Source: JAIPIY01 sp964489785 (lineage in GTDB: Bacteria > Patescibacteriota > Minisyncoccia > Phycocordibacterales > UBA1006). Taken from it: DNA of 33,030 nucleotides. Below the pieces are notes generated by a model. That model saw nothing but the letters and a program-made list of their open reading frames with translations, was not told where the DNA came from and made no database searches. Where the stretch lies: contig CAZAZY010000004.1 in the NCBI GenBank assembly GCA_964489785.1, positions 1-33,030 on the forward strand, written 5' to 3'. Position numbers and translations under genes: made by a program. Of the stretch, positions 22,768-30,480 are shown piece by piece. The stretch's first letter is position 1. Every line of letters starts with the position of its first letter.

Positions 22768-25700
22768 TTGTTAAAAAGATTCCCCTGAGTTACATCCCCC
22801 AAAATCATTTCCAATAATTCTACATATTCTTTATTCTCTTCGTTTTTCTGTGGCATATGTTGCAACAGGGTTCCATCAAAAATTGCACGCGCTAATTCTT
22901 TGATATCTTGGCAAATTTGATCTACATGTTCCCCTGTAATATCAACTACATAATCTTCGTATTTCCCTGTTTCTTCTGCTGGTTCAATAAAATCAAAAAT
23001 CACTTTTGACGGACTGTATTTTCCATCATGATAATGCATCAATAATAATTTATAGAATGCGGCCTGACGAACAAGTTTTTCTTTTCGATCTTTGGTTTGC
23101 CCACTGTAGGTTTTTCCAGTTTTATAATCCCATACCACAATATTCCCTTCTGAATCTTTGGTAATTTTATCTATTTTTCCTGTCAGTCGGATTTCATGTT
23201 CTTCGTCAATGACAAAAGGAACTGCTTTTACATGAAATTCATTTTCCAATGGAACGTCAAAATTCTTGTGATGTGCATCAAAATACGCATGCAGAAACTT
23301 TTCTGCACGATCCATATATTGTGGGTAGCGATAGTTATTTTTAGACATCATATCCAAAGATTGTTTCAATGCACCCCAATCCAATATTTTGTTTTTGTTT
23401 TTACATGCTTCGAAATATAATTCCAATGACCCATGAACCAGATTACCAAAATCAAGATGCGGAGACAATGCATCTGGCAACATGAGCAAGTTTTTGAAAA
23501 AATATTTCAACGGATCATCTTTGTAATTATTTAATGCAGACACTGACAACGGTCGTTCCATAAATCGGTCTATGATATATTCAGTGTTTGCCAATGATGT
23601 CAGGGGTTCTTTTGATTCTGCAAACATATCAACAAAAGCTTGTGTTTTTGATGCTTCAAAATCTTTGGTATCCACCGTAACCACATTAGGTAATTCATCA
23701 ATGAATTGTGCGTGCATGCACTCTTTGCCCTGTTCATCATATTGAGCTGATGTGATATAAATATTCTTTCGTGCACGTGTAAGACCCACATACATCAAAC
23801 GACGTTCGTCATCTACGGACCCATGGTCAAATGCATCAAATGGCAATGAAATTCCCCCACCGTGTTTTTTATGTTCCAATGTTTTATATAAAAATACTGT
23901 ATCAAATTCTAATCCTTTTGCAGCATGATAGGTCATTGCGTTTACCCCTACACGGATTTTATTAACCATATCCAATGTGATACCATACGTACGAAAACTA
24001 TTTAACAAATGCATAAAATCAGAAAAAGAAAATTGCATGCGTGTAGCTGATTCTTTTTTTACTTCGTCGTACAAACGTTCCAGCCGTGCCAACCGTACAG
24101 CAGAATCTGACTGTGCCAAAATATGTTTCAAAAAACCACTTTCTCTGATACACCATACAAAAAAATCTTGAAATATATCATTGTGGGTACGTGTGTGCGC
24201 AGTATCTAAAAATCGCAACAATGCTTCAACACGTTCACGAATTGTCGTATCAGATATTACATCACGCAATGTATCTTTGTCCTGCATCATAGTGTACAAA
24301 GATTTTTCTTCTTTATGTTTTGTATTTTTCCATCTTCGCAACAATGCCGTTGCCGTCATAACCGGGATATGCAAAAAATCAACATACAACAATCGTGCCA
24401 GTTGCACAGAATCATCTATATCAGAAACCACCCGAAACAAAAGGAACAGTTTCAACATATCAGGGTGATCCAAAATATTCTTTTTTGTATGATCCTGAAC
24501 CGGTATTCCACGCAGTCGCAAGGTGTGCATTAATCCATGTAAAGATTTATTATTACGTGTCAGAATTGCCATTTCTTCGTATGATTCACCCTGTTCTTTG
24601 CGACGAATTATTTCATCAACAATCCAAGCTATTTCGTATAAATCACGTGAAAAAGAACGGTATTCAATTACACCCTTGTGTTCATCAAAATATGCAGTCA
24701 ATTCTGAAGCATCTGTATGATGTGATGATTTGGTAATCAATGCATGCGCTTCGTCTAATACATGCTGTCCTGATCGATAATTGTGCGACAAATCAATAAC
24801 CACCATTTCAGCAAGCATGTTTTTCAAAGTCTGAAAACTGGAGATACTGGCACCGGCAAAACGATAGATGGCTTGCTTATCATCACCCACCACAAAGATA
24901 TTTGGTTTACCTTCATGTACTGGATTATCAATCAGCTGATGGATAATCGCATTTTGTGCATCGTTGGTATCCTGATGTTCATCCACCAAAATATAATGAA
25001 ACCGTTCTTGCATTTCTGCTTTGAAATCTGATTCATGTTTCATTGCCTGAATAAAAAATACGATCAAATCAGAAAAATCATACAATCCTTTTTCCTGTTG
25101 CATCGCGTCATAGCGTTCATAGATATCAGCCAATTCCATCCACATGTCACGGTTTTTTTCTCGTTTTTTTAATTCAGCTGGTTTTATGTCCCCTTTTTGA
25201 AAACCCAAATATGCGCGTTTATAAAATAGATCTTCGTCTTGTAGCGATGCTTCGAATTTATTTTGACTGACAACGCGGAATTCATCTGGAGTTAATCCTT
25301 CGTTTTTAATCGATGCAATACTACGTTCGATATCAGGTAATGTATTTGGTCGTCGTTTAAAAACAGAAAAATAATGCGAAGGATATGATTCTAAAATATT
25401 TTCAATCAAACCAATGGACTCAACAGATGATGACAGTCGCGCACCAAAAAAACGTGGGAAATATTCGACATGTTTTTGAATCATTTCTTCAGCAAATGAA
25501 TGAAATGTGCTGATATGAATTCGATGTGCCAATTCGGGGCCAATCATACCAGAAAGACGTTCCCGCATGTTGTACGACGCAGTATTGGTAAACGTCAGTG
25601 CAAGAATATTTTCTGGTTGAATACCTGCGGATTCTTTTAGAATATTTGCAATACGTAATGTTAGAATCTGAGTCTTTCCTGTTCCTGGACCTGCCATGAC

Positions 25701-25790
25701 AAACACAGGACCCTCAATAGTATCCACCGCCTGTTTTTGAGATGCATTTAATTTTTGATATTCATGTTCAAACTGGTGCGAGGTTTTCAT
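22764..25790 (-). CDS. UvrD/Rep-type helicase fused to a PD-(D/E)XK nuclease
   Basis: A 1008-residue superfamily 1A helicase with a C-terminal nuclease, like AddA or the single-chain helicase-nucleases in many CPR genomes. Motifs in order are LNASQKQAV, Walker A AGPGTGKT (residues 33-40), LVDEHQDTND, VGDDKQAIYRFAGA, LSHNYRSG, TYHAAKGLEFDTVFL and RLMYVGLTRARKN. The last 240 residues hold the nuclease: GNLVHGSLELYFE, LTGKIDKI and DYKTGK. There is no cysteine set for an Fe-S cluster. It should process DNA ends for recombination or repair. TATACT lies 7 bases before the ATG. Confidence 0.94.
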   Translation of the reverse strand: MKTSHQFEHEYQKLNASQKQAVDTIEGPVFVMAGPGTGKTQILTLRIANILKESAGIQPENILALTFTNTASYNMRERLSGMIGPELAHRIHISTFHSFAEEMIQKHVEYFPRFFGARLSSSVESIGLIENILESYPSHYFSVFKRRPNTLPDIERSIASIKNEGLTPDEFRVVSQNKFEASLQDEDLFYKRAYLGFQKGDIKPAELKKREKNRDMWMELADIYERYDAMQQEKGLYDFSDLIVFFIQAMKHESDFKAEMQERFHYILVDEHQDTNDAQNAIIHQLIDNPVHEGKPNIFVVGDDKQAIYRFAGASISSFQTLKNMLAEMVVIDLSHNYRSGQHVLDEAHALITKSSHHTDASELTAYFDEHKGVIEYRSFSRDLYEIAWIVDEIIRRKEQGESYEEMAILTRNNKSLHGLMHTLRLRGIPVQDHTKKNILDHPDMLKLFLLFRVVSDIDDSVQLARLLYVDFLHIPVMTATALLRRWKNTKHKEEKSLYTMMQDKDTLRDVISDTTIRERVEALLRFLDTAHTRTHNDIFQDFFVWCIRESGFLKHILAQSDSAVRLARLERLYDEVKKESATRMQFSFSDFMHLLNSFRTYGITLDMVNKIRVGVNAMTYHAAKGLEFDTVFLYKTLEHKKHGGGISLPFDAFDHGSVDDERRLMYVGLTRARKNIYITSAQYDEQGKECMHAQFIDELPNVVTVDTKDFEASKTQAFVDMFAESKEPLTSLANTEYIIDRFMERPLSVSALNNYKDDPLKYFFKNLLMLPDALSPHLDFGNLVHGSLELYFEACKNKNKILDWGALKQSLDMMSKNNYRYPQYMDRAEKFLHAYFDAHHKNFDVPLENEFHVKAVPFVIDEEHEIRLTGKIDKITKDSEGNIVVWDYKTGKTYSGQTKDRKEKLVRQAAFYKLLLMHYHDGKYSPSKVIFDFIEPAEETGKYEDYVVDITGEHVDQICQDIKELARAIFDGTLLQHMPQKNEENKEYVELLEMILGDVTQGNLFNN

Positions 25791-25797
25791 GTAGTAC

Positions 25798-25803
25798 AGT
25801 ATA
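25798..25803 (-). promoter_or_regulatory. -10 box of the helicase-nuclease gene
   Basis: TATACT on the minus strand, 7 bases before the ATG. Confidence 0.6.
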
Positions 25804-25820
25804 CAGCATCCACATAAGAA

Positions 25821-25848
25821 TTGACAAAAGTTTTATGTATGATAAGGT
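25821..25848 (+). promoter_or_regulatory. Promoter of the 25898 gene
   Basis: TTGACA (25821-25826), 16 bases, TAAGGT (25843-25848), divergent from the helicase promoter. Leader about 40 bases. Confidence 0.6.
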
Positions 25849-25897
25849 GTATATCAAGTTGTTCTCATAGTGCTAACCAAAAAAATCAAGCAACGAC

Positions 25898-26164
25898 ATG
25901 GGTAAAAACAGAAACTCACCCGAAAATCAAGGCAAGTCGCTTTGGGAAATCTGGAACAAATCCAGATCAATCGTGAACCCCCACGGAAGCCGGGACCTAT
26001 TACAGGCACTGGCCAACCTGCGAATTGAAAAGGGTGGAAAGAAGTCTTGCTGGGCCGACCTAGGATGTACGGAAAAACCCGAAGAAATTGATGCGGCTCT
26101 AACCCATCATGAGATAGGATTGAAAAGCAAACAAAAAGTGCCGAAGGGTCTTGTTATGGCATAG
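25898..26164 (+). CDS. Orphan small protein, 88 residues
   Basis: I recognise no family. It is basic and polar, with GKSLWEIWNKSRSIVNPHG and KKSCWADLGCTEKPEEIDAA; the two cysteines (KSCWADLGC) are too few for an obvious zinc site. There is no membrane helix. It has its own TTGACA promoter and terminator, on the plus strand, between divergent helicase and convergent mutY. Higher GC in the first half than its neighbours is noticeable. Confidence 0.65.
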   Translation: MGKNRNSPENQGKSLWEIWNKSRSIVNPHGSRDLLQALANLRIEKGGKKSCWADLGCTEKPEEIDAALTHHEIGLKSKQKVPKGLVMA

Positions 26165-26170
26165 TAACCC

Positions 26171-26202
26171 CCTCTCCCACCGTCTTTATACGGCGGGAGA
26201 GG
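26171..26202 (+). terminator. Terminator of the 25898 gene
   Basis: CCTCTCCC/GGGAGAGG plus CCGT/ACGG with one mismatch, then nine T residues at 26204-26212 on the plus strand. No U-tail on the minus strand, so mutY is not obviously ended by it. Confidence 0.9.
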
Positions 26203-26210
26203 ATTTTTTT

Positions 26211-27038
26211 TTATTTCAGGGAAATATTTTTACTTTTTACAATAACCAGATCATCTTTGATCATTGTATGAAGAATTTTTTCCAACCGTTCAGAGTCAAC
26301 ATCCAGCAAAGATTCCAAAGACTTCTTTTTTATACTTTTCTTTTCCGCCAACAATAGTTTCAAAATCTTGCCCCGCATTTGCCTGTCACTGCCATTGAAG
26401 ACAGATTGCTTTGTATATCCCCTACTTTTCTTGTTTGGATTTTCTATTTGTGTTTTTAAAAAAGAACCATAATCCATCAATGCAAAATACCAGGCTCGTG
26501 ATTGATTAGTATCCATCATTTTTTTTATCACAGGAAAAATTTCTTTATCTGAAACTGATTCTTGATCAGAGAAAAAATGGTGTAAAAATACACGTCGTAT
26601 ATTTGTTTCAATACACACAACCGGTGCATTCCAACTAAAACAACGAACTGCAGATGCGGTATACGGACCAATCCCTGGCAATGATTCTAGATTTTTTTGA
26701 TCATTTGGTAATTTCCCCTGATACATATCCACAATATGTTTTGCAGTTTGTTGTAATCGAATCGCCCGGTTGTTGTATCCTAAACCCTGCCACAACAACA
26801 ATACATCTCGCGCCTCTCCATTTGCCAGAGATACAAATGATGGGAATGTTTGTATGAATTTTTTATATTTTGGAATTACCCGATCTACCTGCGTTTGTTG
26901 CAGCATGATTTCAGAGACCAGAATTTTGTAGGGATCACGGGTTTTTCTCCAGGGCAAATCGTGTCTGCCGTGTGCATCATAATATGACCAAACAATCTTA
27001 TGAAACTGCTTTTTTGTTATTTCTTTTTTCTTGTGCAT
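26211..27038 (-). CDS. MutY-like DNA glycosylase, no Fe-S cluster
   Basis: A HhH-GPD glycosylase of 275 residues related to MutY, which removes adenine opposite 8-oxoguanine. Evidence includes WRKTRDPYKILVSEIMLQQTQV with the catalytic Glu43, GLGYNNRAIRL, and the HhH LESLPGIGPYTASAV (118-131). The invariant catalytic Asp of the GPD motif is Glu144 (CIETNIRRV), and the four-Cys [4Fe-4S] loop is replaced by NPNKKSRGYTKQSVFNGSDRQMRG. The last 50 residues look like a winged-helix tail, not the MutT-like domain. It overlaps the small membrane gene by 41 bases. Confidence 0.85.
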   Translation of the reverse strand: MHKKKEITKKQFHKIVWSYYDAHGRHDLPWRKTRDPYKILVSEIMLQQTQVDRVIPKYKKFIQTFPSFVSLANGEARDVLLLWQGLGYNNRAIRLQQTAKHIVDMYQGKLPNDQKNLESLPGIGPYTASAVRCFSWNAPVVCIETNIRRVFLHHFFSDQESVSDKEIFPVIKKMMDTNQSRAWYFALMDYGSFLKTQIENPNKKSRGYTKQSVFNGSDRQMRGKILKLLLAEKKSIKKKSLESLLDVDSERLEKILHTMIKDDLVIVKSKNISLK

Positions 27039-27225
27039 AAGTTAACAATAAAATACACGCAACCAAACCGTTCACAATAATAAACACCATGTCATTAAGA
27101 AAGTACGCATGTATTGTTAGCATAACACTGGCAACAGCGTTTACGGGAACCATATATTCCCGATATCGTGTTAATAATAACGAATAGCCACATACCAACA
27201 TTCCTAATCCAATATATCCAATCAT
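26998..27225 (-). CDS. Small membrane protein, three helices
   Basis: A 75-residue hydrophobic protein with three predicted membrane helices (about 3-18, 27-43 and 46-62) and a charged tail (AQEKRNNKKAVS). The pattern MIGYIGLGML...VNAVASVMLTIHAY resembles the CBU_0592-like family of small membrane proteins, though my recognition is weak. It ends 41 bases inside mutY and follows the HhH protein by 10 bases, so it is part of the ion channel to mutY gene run. Confidence 0.7.
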   Translation of the reverse strand: MIGYIGLGMLVCGYSLLLTRYREYMVPVNAVASVMLTIHAYFLNDMVFIIVNGLVACILLLTYAQEKRNNKKAVS

Positions 27226-27235
27226 AATTTTATAG

Positions 27236-27526
27236 TTACCGTATAATTTTTTTCTTTATGGGTGTAATATCTTTCCACATCCACCATTGCATCACCTTTG
27301 CACGCTGTTCAGGGTGATCTAAAAAATAATGAGCCGAACGCAATACATACAAAAAAGCTCGATGAATCAGATGACCCTGTGTCCGACAACAAAGATGGTA
27401 TGTCTTTTCTGGTCCCAATTTTTCAAAACGTGCTACCGATGTAATTCCCGCATCATACATCATGGATGCACATTTTGGTCCGATATTTGGTAATGATTGT
27501 AATTCCTTAAGAGATTGCTTTCTCAT
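27236..27526 (-). CDS. Small helix-hairpin-helix protein, Cdd1-like
   Basis: A 96-residue protein with a helix-hairpin-helix SLPNIGPKCASMMYDAGI at its start, followed by RFEKLGPEKTYHLCCRTQG, FLYVLRSAHYFLDHPEQ and WWMWKDITP. This matches the layout of the Cdd1 family (named for a Clostridioides difficile locus), which is of unknown function; the motif suggests DNA or RNA binding. A longer frame exists (to 27640), and a start at 27547 is possible; ATG 27526 gives a 20-base overlap with the ion channel gene. DNA repair is plausible, given nearby mutY. Confidence 0.75.
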   Translation of the reverse strand: MRKQSLKELQSLPNIGPKCASMMYDAGITSVARFEKLGPEKTYHLCCRTQGHLIHRAFLYVLRSAHYFLDHPEQRAKVMQWWMWKDITPIKKKIIR

Positions 27527-28193
27527 TATTATTTTTGTTTTTGTCATGCGACATAAAATACGAAGCCAACAAAGCAGTAAATACACCAAACATAGCGAAT
27601 CCAAGAACCATCGAAACACCACCGATAATTTTACCTCCAAGAGTCATAGGGTGAATATTAGTTCCACTGGTTGTCACCGCACTAATAACCCACCAAATAC
27701 TATCACCAACCGTAGCCAATGATCCATGTACGGGTGATTCTAACCAATGCAAACAAAGAGATGCAGCCAACACATAGAAAACCAATATGAGGAACAGGCT
27801 GACAATATATGTCTCTCGGGTAAAGTGGCGAATAGCCTTGTAAAGAATTTCTAAACGAATTCCCAAACTAGTTAATCGAATAATTCGAAGAAACCGCAAT
27901 ACCATAATACCTCGCAATGCCTGGGTACCAAATACTGATACCGGAATACCTGCTAATAATTGCCACCAATACCGTCGCAAAAATTTCATTCTGTCTTTTA
28001 CTAATAATAATCTTCCAAAGAAATCTCCCAAGAAAATAAACGCAATAGCAACATCCAAAGACCGTAACATCTGAATTGTTTTTACTGAACGGTCACCTGA
28101 ATATTCAAACAAAAAAAGCCCAATACTGATAACAGCCAAGGATATTATAATCCAATCCCACACATTTACATCTCTATCATATTCATGTTCCAT
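27507..28193 (-). CDS. Voltage-gated-type ion channel with unusual pore filter
   Basis: A 228-residue six-helix channel of the ion transport family. Helices S1-S3 are followed by an Arg-rich S4-like segment, residues 94-113 (LRGIMVLRFLRIIRL), and then S5 (about 128-150), a pore loop, and S6 (185-212). The loop has TTSGTNIHP (residues 174-182) in place of the TTVGYGD potassium filter. So selectivity cannot be predicted as K+. The family call is good; ion specificity is unknown. TATGAT is 8 bases before the ATG, and the gene heads a run including Cdd1-like, small membrane protein and mutY. Confidence 0.88.
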   Translation of the reverse strand: MEHEYDRDVNVWDWIIISLAVISIGLFLFEYSGDRSVKTIQMLRSLDVAIAFIFLGDFFGRLLLVKDRMKFLRRYWWQLLAGIPVSVFGTQALRGIMVLRFLRIIRLTSLGIRLEILYKAIRHFTRETYIVSLFLILVFYVLAASLCLHWLESPVHGSLATVGDSIWWVISAVTTSGTNIHPMTLGGKIIGGVSMVLGFAMFGVFTALLASYFMSHDKNKNNNEKAIS

Positions 28194-28201
28194 ATATCTC
28201 T

Positions 28202-28207
28202 ATCATA
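28202..28207 (-). promoter_or_regulatory. -10 box of the ion channel gene
   Basis: TATGAT on the minus strand, 8 bases before the ATG. Confidence 0.45.
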
Positions 28208-28226
28208 CGCCAGAAAATGATTGATA

Positions 28227-28892
28227 TCAAGAAGTTTTTATTTCTTGTAATAATGCAATCATGACAGGACCTATTTTGGTTGCACGAATAAAATCACTAT
28301 GGGTAAAACCAGATACCATACGCAATTCCCCACTATGCCCCTGTGTTGCATATTGCTTCGGAACAATTCGATCATAATCTGAATAAAAACCAATATACCT
28401 CATGCTATTTTTATTTGGTTGTGTCACCTGTGGCCAAATACGAAAAGCTTTTGAAATTATTGGCAATAAATAAAAGTGAAATTTTTGGAACACATATTCT
28501 GGTTTTTCTATAGGTGTACCAGCGGTAATAACTGAATATGCTATATGAGGAAATTCTTTTTGTAATCGCTGTTGTACTGCACAGGCAACGCGCCCACCAT
28601 GACTGTGCCCTAAAAAAATAATTTCTGTAATATTGTTTTTATGTAAAAGATTTTTGGTAGTTTTTACAACAGCATAATCAACCAGATTTTCAAATGCATC
28701 CAAACTCAAACCCAATGGAATCGCGGTAACCCCATAATCCGATTGATGCGTACGCAAATATCGCACCAACCCAAACAGCATCCATGCGGGCCCAATCATA
28801 CCAGGTAGCAAAATTATCTGCCGTTGTTTTGCTGTATCAAAAAGACATTCAGTCTTATTTTGAAATATAAAATTTTCTAGCCAAAGCATCAT
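28227..28892 (-). CDS. Alpha/beta hydrolase, lipase/esterase-like
   Basis: A 221-residue alpha/beta hydrolase. The nucleophile elbow is GHSHGG (Ser97), with a likely acid at Asp174 (YSDYDRIVP) and base at His198 (GFTHSD), and LLPGMIGPAWM forms the oxyanion region, so it should be an active serine hydrolase. The substrate is unknown; the fold with LLPG and GHSHGG is like triacylglycerol lipases and PGAP1-like proteins. No signal peptide is evident. It starts MM at 28892; TAGACT is 9 bases upstream. Confidence 0.85.
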   Translation of the reverse strand: MMLWLENFIFQNKTECLFDTAKQRQIILLPGMIGPAWMLFGLVRYLRTHQSDYGVTAIPLGLSLDAFENLVDYAVVKTTKNLLHKNNITEIIFLGHSHGGRVACAVQQRLQKEFPHIAYSVITAGTPIEKPEYVFQKFHFYLLPIISKAFRIWPQVTQPNKNSMRYIGFYSDYDRIVPKQYATQGHSGELRMVSGFTHSDFIRATKIGPVMIALLQEIKTS

Positions 28893-28922
28893 ATAATATA
28901 TAGTCTATCACACATCAAAAAA

Positions 28923-28940
28923 CCACTCAAAAATGAGTGG
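28923..28940. terminator. Terminator of the cold shock gene
   Basis: CCACTC (28923-28928) pairs with GAGTGG (28935-28940), flanked by A6 and T6 runs, so it works in both directions. Confidence 0.9.
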
Positions 28941-28961
28941 TTTTTTGAAAGCACAGCGTTA

Positions 28962-29159
28962 TTACGCGCGTGATACTTTTACTGCAGAAAGTCCTTTTTC
29001 TCCGTCTACGATTTCAAAAGTGACTTCGTCACCTTCACGTAATTCTTCGAAAGAAACACCATCGAGTTCTTTTGAATGAAAGAAAAGATCTTTTGATTCT
29101 CCTTCGCGAGAAATGAATCCAAATCCGTTTTCTTTCAAGGTTTTGATTATACCCTTCAT
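28962..29159 (-). CDS. Cold shock domain protein
   Basis: A 65-residue CSD protein that binds single-stranded RNA and DNA. RNP1 is NGFGFISR (residues 11-18) and RNP2 is DLFFHSKEL (24-32). MKGIIKTLKE is a usual start. There is no Shine-Dalgarno; a TATACT box lies about 25-30 bases upstream, giving a short leader. It is followed by a clear terminator and is divergent from guaC. It joins the RRM and DEAD-box genes as an RNA-structure protein with a leadered transcript. Confidence 0.95.
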   Translation of the reverse strand: MKGIIKTLKENGFGFISREGESKDLFFHSKELDGVSFEELREGDEVTFEIVDGEKGLSAVKVSRA

Positions 29160-29280
29160 GTGATTTTTTTTGTTAACTGTTTTCGACTTGAGTATAATTT
29201 CGTATACTGTATGTATATAATACCATGGTATCTTATTTTTTGCAATCTAATCTTTCTTATATAAGTTAACATTGTAATTA

Positions 29281-29289
29281 TGCTATACT
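29281..29289 (+). promoter_or_regulatory. Extended -10 box of guaC
   Basis: TGC then TATACT, an extended -10, ending 6 bases before the guaC ATG. Confidence 0.65.
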
Positions 29290-29295
29290 ATACCC

Positions 29296-30375
29296 ATGAG
29301 AATAGACGAAGACATCAAATTAGATTATGACGATGTGCTATTACGCCCAAAACGAAGCACCCTTAATTCAAGAAAAGAAGTCTCATTGGAACGAACCTTT
29401 ACGTTCTATCATTCACCTAAAACATGGACTGGAATACCTGTTATGACCGCAAACATGGCAACCTGTGGAACTTTTGAAATGGCGCGTATATTGGCACCCC
29501 ACAAAATGATTACAACATTTCATAAATACTATGAAATACCAGATTATAGAAAATTCTTTTCTGGAAAAGATGCATTTAAAAATCCTGATTATATTGCCTA
29601 CACTACTGGTATCCGACCAGAAGATTTGAAAAAATTAGATGCCATGCATACGGAAAACCTCATGCGTCATTTTTCTTTTATTTGTATCGATATACCAAAT
29701 GGATATGTAGATCGACTATTACAAGTAGTATCTGATATCCGAAACAAATTCCCAAAACATATCATCATTGCGGGTAATGTCGTTACCAATGAAATTTCAG
29801 AAGAACTCATTTTGCGTGGTGCAGATATTGTAAAAGTTGGTATCGGCCCAGGGTCAGCATGCACCACCAGACGAATGACAGGTGTGGGATATCCTCAATT
29901 ATCTGCTGTCATCGAATGTGCGGATGCAGTCCATGGTATTTCAAATGAACAAGGTTGTGGATTGGTTATCGCAGATGGTGGACAAAAATATCCATCTTGT
30001 GTTGCAAAAGCATTTTGCGCAGGTGCTGATTTTAATATGTTTGGATCTATGTTTTCAGGATATGAACAAAGTGCAGGGAATACTATTGAAAAAGATGGTA
30101 AAAAATACAAAGAATATTTTGGATCATCATCCAATCATGCCATGCATAATTATTATGGTAAAAAAGATGCACATCGTGCATCCGAAGGTCGCTATACATT
30201 AGTCCCCCACAAAGGAGATTTGAATGATTTTATTCAGGATTTGTTGGGTAGTTTACGTAGTACAGGAACGTACATAGGCGCACGAAGATTAAAAGAATTC
30301 TCACGACGTGCAACATTCATCCGTGTCAGCAGACAATTAAATAATTCATTGGAACAATTTGATCAAGGGGTATAA
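29296..30375 (+). CDS. guaC: GMP reductase
   Basis: Reduces GMP to IMP with NADPH and releases ammonia, the salvage link from G to A nucleotides. The 359-residue sequence starts MRIDEDIKLDYDDVLLRPKRS, with MTANMATCGTFEMA, IAGNVVT, and the catalytic GIGPGSACTTRRMTGVGYPQ (Cys189). IADGGQKYPSCVAKAF and FGSMFSGYEQSAG are the phosphate-binding motifs. The lack of CBS domains and the IDIPNGY segment separate it from IMP dehydrogenase. It is alone on the plus strand, leaderless by its promoter, and convergent with tRNA-Ser. Confidence 0.95.
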   Translation: MRIDEDIKLDYDDVLLRPKRSTLNSRKEVSLERTFTFYHSPKTWTGIPVMTANMATCGTFEMARILAPHKMITTFHKYYEIPDYRKFFSGKDAFKNPDYIAYTTGIRPEDLKKLDAMHTENLMRHFSFICIDIPNGYVDRLLQVVSDIRNKFPKHIIIAGNVVTNEISEELILRGADIVKVGIGPGSACTTRRMTGVGYPQLSAVIECADAVHGISNEQGCGLVIADGGQKYPSCVAKAFCAGADFNMFGSMFSGYEQSAGNTIEKDGKKYKEYFGSSSNHAMHNYYGKKDAHRASEGRYTLVPHKGDLNDFIQDLLGSLRSTGTYIGARRLKEFSRRATFIRVSRQLNNSLEQFDQGV

Positions 30376-30382
30376 GTTTTTG

Positions 30383-30467
30383 CGGAGGATAGGAGATTCG
30401 AACTCCTGGTGGGTTGCCCCACACACGCTTTCCAAGCGTGCGCACTAGACCGCTATGCGAATCCTCC
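30383..30467 (-). tRNA. tRNA-Ser (anticodon GGA)
   Basis: The 85-base gene folds with acceptor GGAGGAT/ATCCTCC, D arm, an anticodon stem ACGCT/AGCGT with loop anticodon GGA (reads UCC and UCU), the long variable arm GTGGGGCAACCCAC typical of serine tRNAs, and T arm GGAGTTCGAATCTCC. The discriminator is G as expected for tRNA-Ser. CCA is not encoded (GCAA follows). Confidence 0.96.
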
Positions 30468-30480
30468 AAAACACAAACGA

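Noticed and set aside
27527..27640. N-terminal hydrophobic extension of the Cdd1-like protein
   Set aside because: The extra residues are the ion channel C-terminal coding region read in another frame; the family start fits 27526 or 27547.
29296..30375. IMP dehydrogenase instead of GMP reductase
   Set aside because: No CBS domains, and the N-terminus and the GSACTTRRMTGVGYPQ loop match GuaC rather than GuaB.
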